From the NCBI RefSeq assembly GCF_030272615.1, contig NC_081414.1, positions 4,341,501 to 4,405,500 of the forward strand: DNA of 64,000 nt, read 5' to 3'. This DNA is from Cryptomeria japonica (taxonomy: Eukaryota > Streptophyta > Pinopsida > Cupressales > Cupressaceae). Below are positions 61,001-64,000 of this stretch, piece by piece. The notes under the pieces are model-generated. The model had not been told where the DNA came from. It saw only the letters and a program-made list of their open reading frames with translations, and made no database searches. Within the stretch, counting starts at the first letter, position 1. The number at the start of each line of letters is the position of its first letter. The translations under genes were made by a program, and so were the position numbers.

Positions 61001-62526
61001 TACCTGATAAAAATTGCTATGTTTGTAAACTAAAGAAAGCTCTCTATGGGTTAAAACAAGCACCTAGGGCCTGGTATGCAAGGATAGACAACTATCTCTC
61101 CAAACTAGGGTACTCCAAGAACCTAGCAGATCCCAACATCTACTTCAAGGCTTCAAATGGCAATATGATTATATTGGTCCTTTACGTGGATGATCTTTTG
61201 ATAACAGGAGAGGATAATCTCATTGAGAAATGTAAGCATGATCTGGCAACAGAATTCGATATGAAGGATCTAGGGCTTCTACATTATTTTCTGGGATTAG
61301 AAGTATGGCAAAAGAAAAACTACATCTTCCTAAATCAAGGAAAGTACACCACAGATATTCTAACTAGATTTGGGATGATGGAGTGTAAGCCATTAGCTAC
61401 ACCAATGGAAACTAATTTGCACAAGCTGAAAATTGAGGCAAAAGATTCAGAACCTACAGATCCCACACTCTACAGACAAATCGTCGGTTCACTCATGTAT
61501 TTGGTAAATACTCGTCCTGATATCTGCTATGCTACAAATGTATTAAGTCACTTCATGTGTGAACCTAAGAAGATACATCTAATGGCTACTAAGCACATTC
61601 TAAGATATTTACGAGGCACAATCGGACTTGGCTTAAAGTATGAAAATGTTGAGATTCAACTTGAAGGATATTCTGATTCTGATTGGGCCGGAAGTACCAC
61701 TGACTGTCAAAGTACTACAAGGTGTTACTTCAGTCTTGGTTCTGCTATGATATCTTGGTTCAGCAGAAAACAGTCAGCAGTCGCACAAAGCTCCACCGAA
61801 GCAGAATATATGGCAGCCTCCATGGGAGCTCGTGAAGCGGTATGGCTAAGAAAGTTATTATTTGGATTATTTGGAAAAACTCTGAATTCAACAATAATTC
61901 ACTGTGATAATCAGAGTTGTATCAAGCTCTCAGTAAATCCAGTTTTTCACAATCGATCCAAACATATTGAGATCCCTTATCACTACATAAGAGATATGGT
62001 AGACTGAAACGTCATAAAACTAGTGTACATTAGTACTGAAGAACAAAATGCTAATATCTTCACCAAGCCACTTGCAAGATTGAAGATAGAATACTTCAAA
62101 AGTAAACTTGGTAGGACTAGATTATAATTGAGATTATTAGGATGAAATTCCTACCATGTGTAATTTGTTCATGAATAAATAAATAAAATGTATATTGCAA
62201 TATTCTAACTGTGTTCAAGAAGATTATGATCTTCTTATGTTTAAGGTTACTATTTCAAGGTGACGATCTTGACAATAGTTGACCAAGTGTCAAGATTGAC
62301 TAAATTAAGTTGTTGTCCCGGACTGTGCCGGATATCTTGATCCTAAAGTATGTGATCATCTCATGATTGACTTCTTAAGTGATTGTCCCAGACTGAGCCG
62401 GATATCATGATATTGAGTTTATTGTCATGACAAGACTATATTAAATGTTGTCCCGAATTGTGTCGGAAGTCATGACAGAATATGCTCCCAAGAAAATTAC
62501 TTAGATCCACTCCTGCAAAGAGGGAG

Positions 62527-62822
62527 TGTTAAGATATAGCCCTCATGAATCTAACTAATGGTAAATCGGTTATTATCTGGAGAGTGATATATTAACAGAG
62601 CATACAGTTTGGAAATTAAACATAAACAAACTAATAGTTATGAACGGTTGCCTCCGTAGGGACATGTCCATATGAGGCAACTGCCACGTATGGACATGTC
62701 CCTACGTAGGCAACCTTTCCTCTTGTATTTAAACTGGATTCAATGATGGAGACGATCAATAACTCATGGCAATCAGTCTTCCAGAATCGCGGTCATTTTT
62801 CTTCGATCCATATTTCACAACA
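62527..62822 (+). repeat. Copia 3' LTR
   Basis: Same length as the 5' LTR, with about 15 base differences. The palindrome has started to decay here. Confidence 0.92.
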
Positions 62823-62948
62823 CCATTAACTTCTAAAAACAAATACCCTGGCAGATGGCAGACGAGGCTGTCATTTACTCTGCCTAAACTCAATGTCACT
62901 AACAGCATTGATAACTTGGGATTCATTTCTCACCTGGACATCAAATTT

Positions 62949-63500
62949 GATGGATAAAATATCATTCCGAATTTCCATTCTCAACTAGTCATTAATCTTT
63001 CAAGAGTTTAGTTTGCTCTAATATAATTTTCTTAATAGCCAATGTCTCACTCAAAACTACTTAACCACAACTGAGATAAATTCTCATTACACGAAGATAA
63101 TGAATAATATTCTAATATAATTTTCTTAACAGCCAATGTCTCACTCAAAACTACTTAAATCAATCAGAATGGAAGATAATGAATAATTACATGAAGACAT
63201 GACAGGTGGTTCTGTGACTTATTGCTTCCATAATCACACAAAACTACTTAACCACAACTGAGATAAATTCTAATATAATTTTCTTAATAGCCAATGTCTC
63301 ACTCAAAACTACTTAAATCAATCATAATGGAAGATAATGAATAAAATATCATTCCGAATTTGATGGATAAAATATAATTCTGAATTTCTATTCTCAACTA
63401 GTCATTAATCTTTCAAGAGTTTAGTTTGCTCTAATATAATTTTCTTAATAGCCAATGTCTCACTCAAAACCACTTAACCACAACTGAGATAAATTCTCAT
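62949..63500. repeat. Local repeats right of the copia element
   Basis: A unit of about 140 bases (starting TGATGGATAAAATAT and ending AAATTCTCATTA) occurs at 62949-63090 and 63360-63500. Its centre (AATATAATTTTCTTAA, CCAATGTCTCACTCAAAA) occurs twice more, near 63113 and 63270. Between these, 63149-63233 repeats sequence that lies left of the copia element at 57562-57641. Confidence 0.75.
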
Positions 63501-63510
63501 TAGCATTTGG

Positions 63511-64000
63511 AAACACCTATTCAGCAACCAATGCATCAACATTAGTTTCAGCAATCTTTAAGGTTCTTAGCAACTCTGACCATATAGATTCTTCTCTTTT
63601 GGACTTTGTTACTTCTTCCTTGACTTTTTCTTTTCTGGTATCAATTTCATTATATATTTTCTTAGCCTCCTCAATAAATCTTGACCCATCTGATATAATC
63701 TATTTAACTAAATCTTCTGTTGTCTTAACATAAGATTGATATTTACGTATCTTTTCAAAAGCATGTTTATCATATACTACCTTCTGAGTCAGAATCAAAA
63801 TATACCATAATATCCAATGGCTCAGTCAAAGTATCCATGATAGATTTGAGATAAGAGATCAAAACTATCACTACTTGTTTGAGCTGATCTTTGGTACATT
63901 TCTCCTTTTCAGTTCTTTCTACCAACTTGGTAACTGAAACTTGCAGGTTATGAATATCTTCTTCATGTGAAGAATGACCAAGGTCTACTTTGGTAATATC
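63511..64000 (-). pseudogene. Coiled-coil coding relic, family unknown
   Basis: The minus strand from the window edge reads DITKVDLGHSSHEEDIHNLQ, then a lysine/glutamate-rich stretch with FIEEAKKIYNEIDTRKEKVK and IWSELLRTLKIAETNVDALV, ending at a stop at about 63511. The frame is interrupted. Charged heptad-like spacing suggests a coiled coil. It resembles the C-terminal style of modules A and B but I cannot align it to them. It could also be part of another retroelement. It continues past the window. Confidence 0.4.

Larger units (their letters stand above)
57763..62822 (+). mobile_element. Ty1/copia retrotransposon fossil, nearly whole, with both LTRs
   Basis: Both LTRs are 296 bp (57763-58058 and 62527-62822), flanked by the target duplication CCATT (57758-57762 and 62823-62827). 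A perfect primer-binding site, TGGTATCAGAGC, follows the 5' LTR at 58059, and a purine tract (GCAAAGAGGGAG) precedes the 3' LTR. Internal parts: gag with a zinc-knuckle region (58193 to about 58950), protease (WIVDSGASRHITG, about 59035), integrase (about 59420-60240), reverse transcriptase (about 60630-61400; LYGLKQAPRAWYARI, YVDDLLITG) and RNase H (about 61660-62100; SSTEAEYMAA). Coding is broken in about four places. I count about 15 LTR differences (5%), which suggests an insertion some ten million years ago if gymnosperm rates near 2e-9 per site per year apply. It inserted into MAP65 intronic sequence. Confidence 0.93.
55691..64000 (-). other. Long MAP65 intron or upstream region filled with transposons
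   Basis: The first visible MAP65 exon opens at a CTGCAG acceptor and encodes the middle of the protein. No N-terminal exon is seen in the remaining 8.3 kb, so this is most likely one large intron. It contains an LTR-like element, a copia element, repeats around it and a coding relic. Outside these I see nothing. Confidence 0.6.

Overview
The window is nuclear DNA of a seed plant with a large, transposon-rich genome. It is AT-rich, it holds spliced plant genes (an actin with the standard plant intron positions and a MAP65 microtubule bundler), and most of it is nested mobile DNA. Unusually long introns filled with retroelements, and a PLS-type PPR fragment of a style common in gymnosperms, make a conifer or other gymnosperm my best guess. 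This is inference; no species-specific marker is visible.

Layout. 1-1483: start of a minus-strand LTR element (LTR 1051-1483 plus primer-binding site). 1563-1723: small inverted repeats. About 2010-7228: a 5'-truncated, broken Ty1/copia element on the plus strand. Its 3' LTR is split by a 22.7-kb CACTA (En/Spm) DNA transposon at 7229-29943 and resumes at 29947-30139. The CACTA call rests on matching terminal inverted repeats, a 3-bp target duplication (GTT) and an inverted 17-bp subterminal motif at mirror-image distances from the two ends.

Inside the CACTA element, on the minus strand, are a TNP2-type transposase gene (27228 to 22856) and a Transposase_24-type second gene (22429 to 19577). 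On the plus strand are two diverged copies of a large protein family I do not recognise (module A 8567-11744, module B 14907-18518). Each follows a stretch rich in 'atcgatga' words, and B also follows an eight-unit degenerate repeat array. A captured PPR gene fragment lies at 28748-29438. These cargo genes are the most novel part of the window.

30140-41992 holds a divergent but apparently intact actin gene (35692-38107). Its upstream region is duplicated downstream of it. One duplicate carries an insertion with 5S-rRNA-like sequence and the other carries a foldback MITE at its edge. 41993-49363 is a 2.7-kb tandem repeat (two full units and a partial third) with an internal duplication. 52354-55690 carries nine exons of a MAP65 gene (minus strand) whose N-terminal exon is not in the window. 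The intron upstream of these exons contains an LTR-like element (56016-57007), a nearly whole Ty1/copia element with a perfect target duplication (57763-62822), local repeats, and a coiled-coil coding relic that runs off the window end.

The intact host genes are actin and MAP65, both cytoskeletal; nothing here shows that they act together. The remaining coding sequence belongs to transposons or is decaying.
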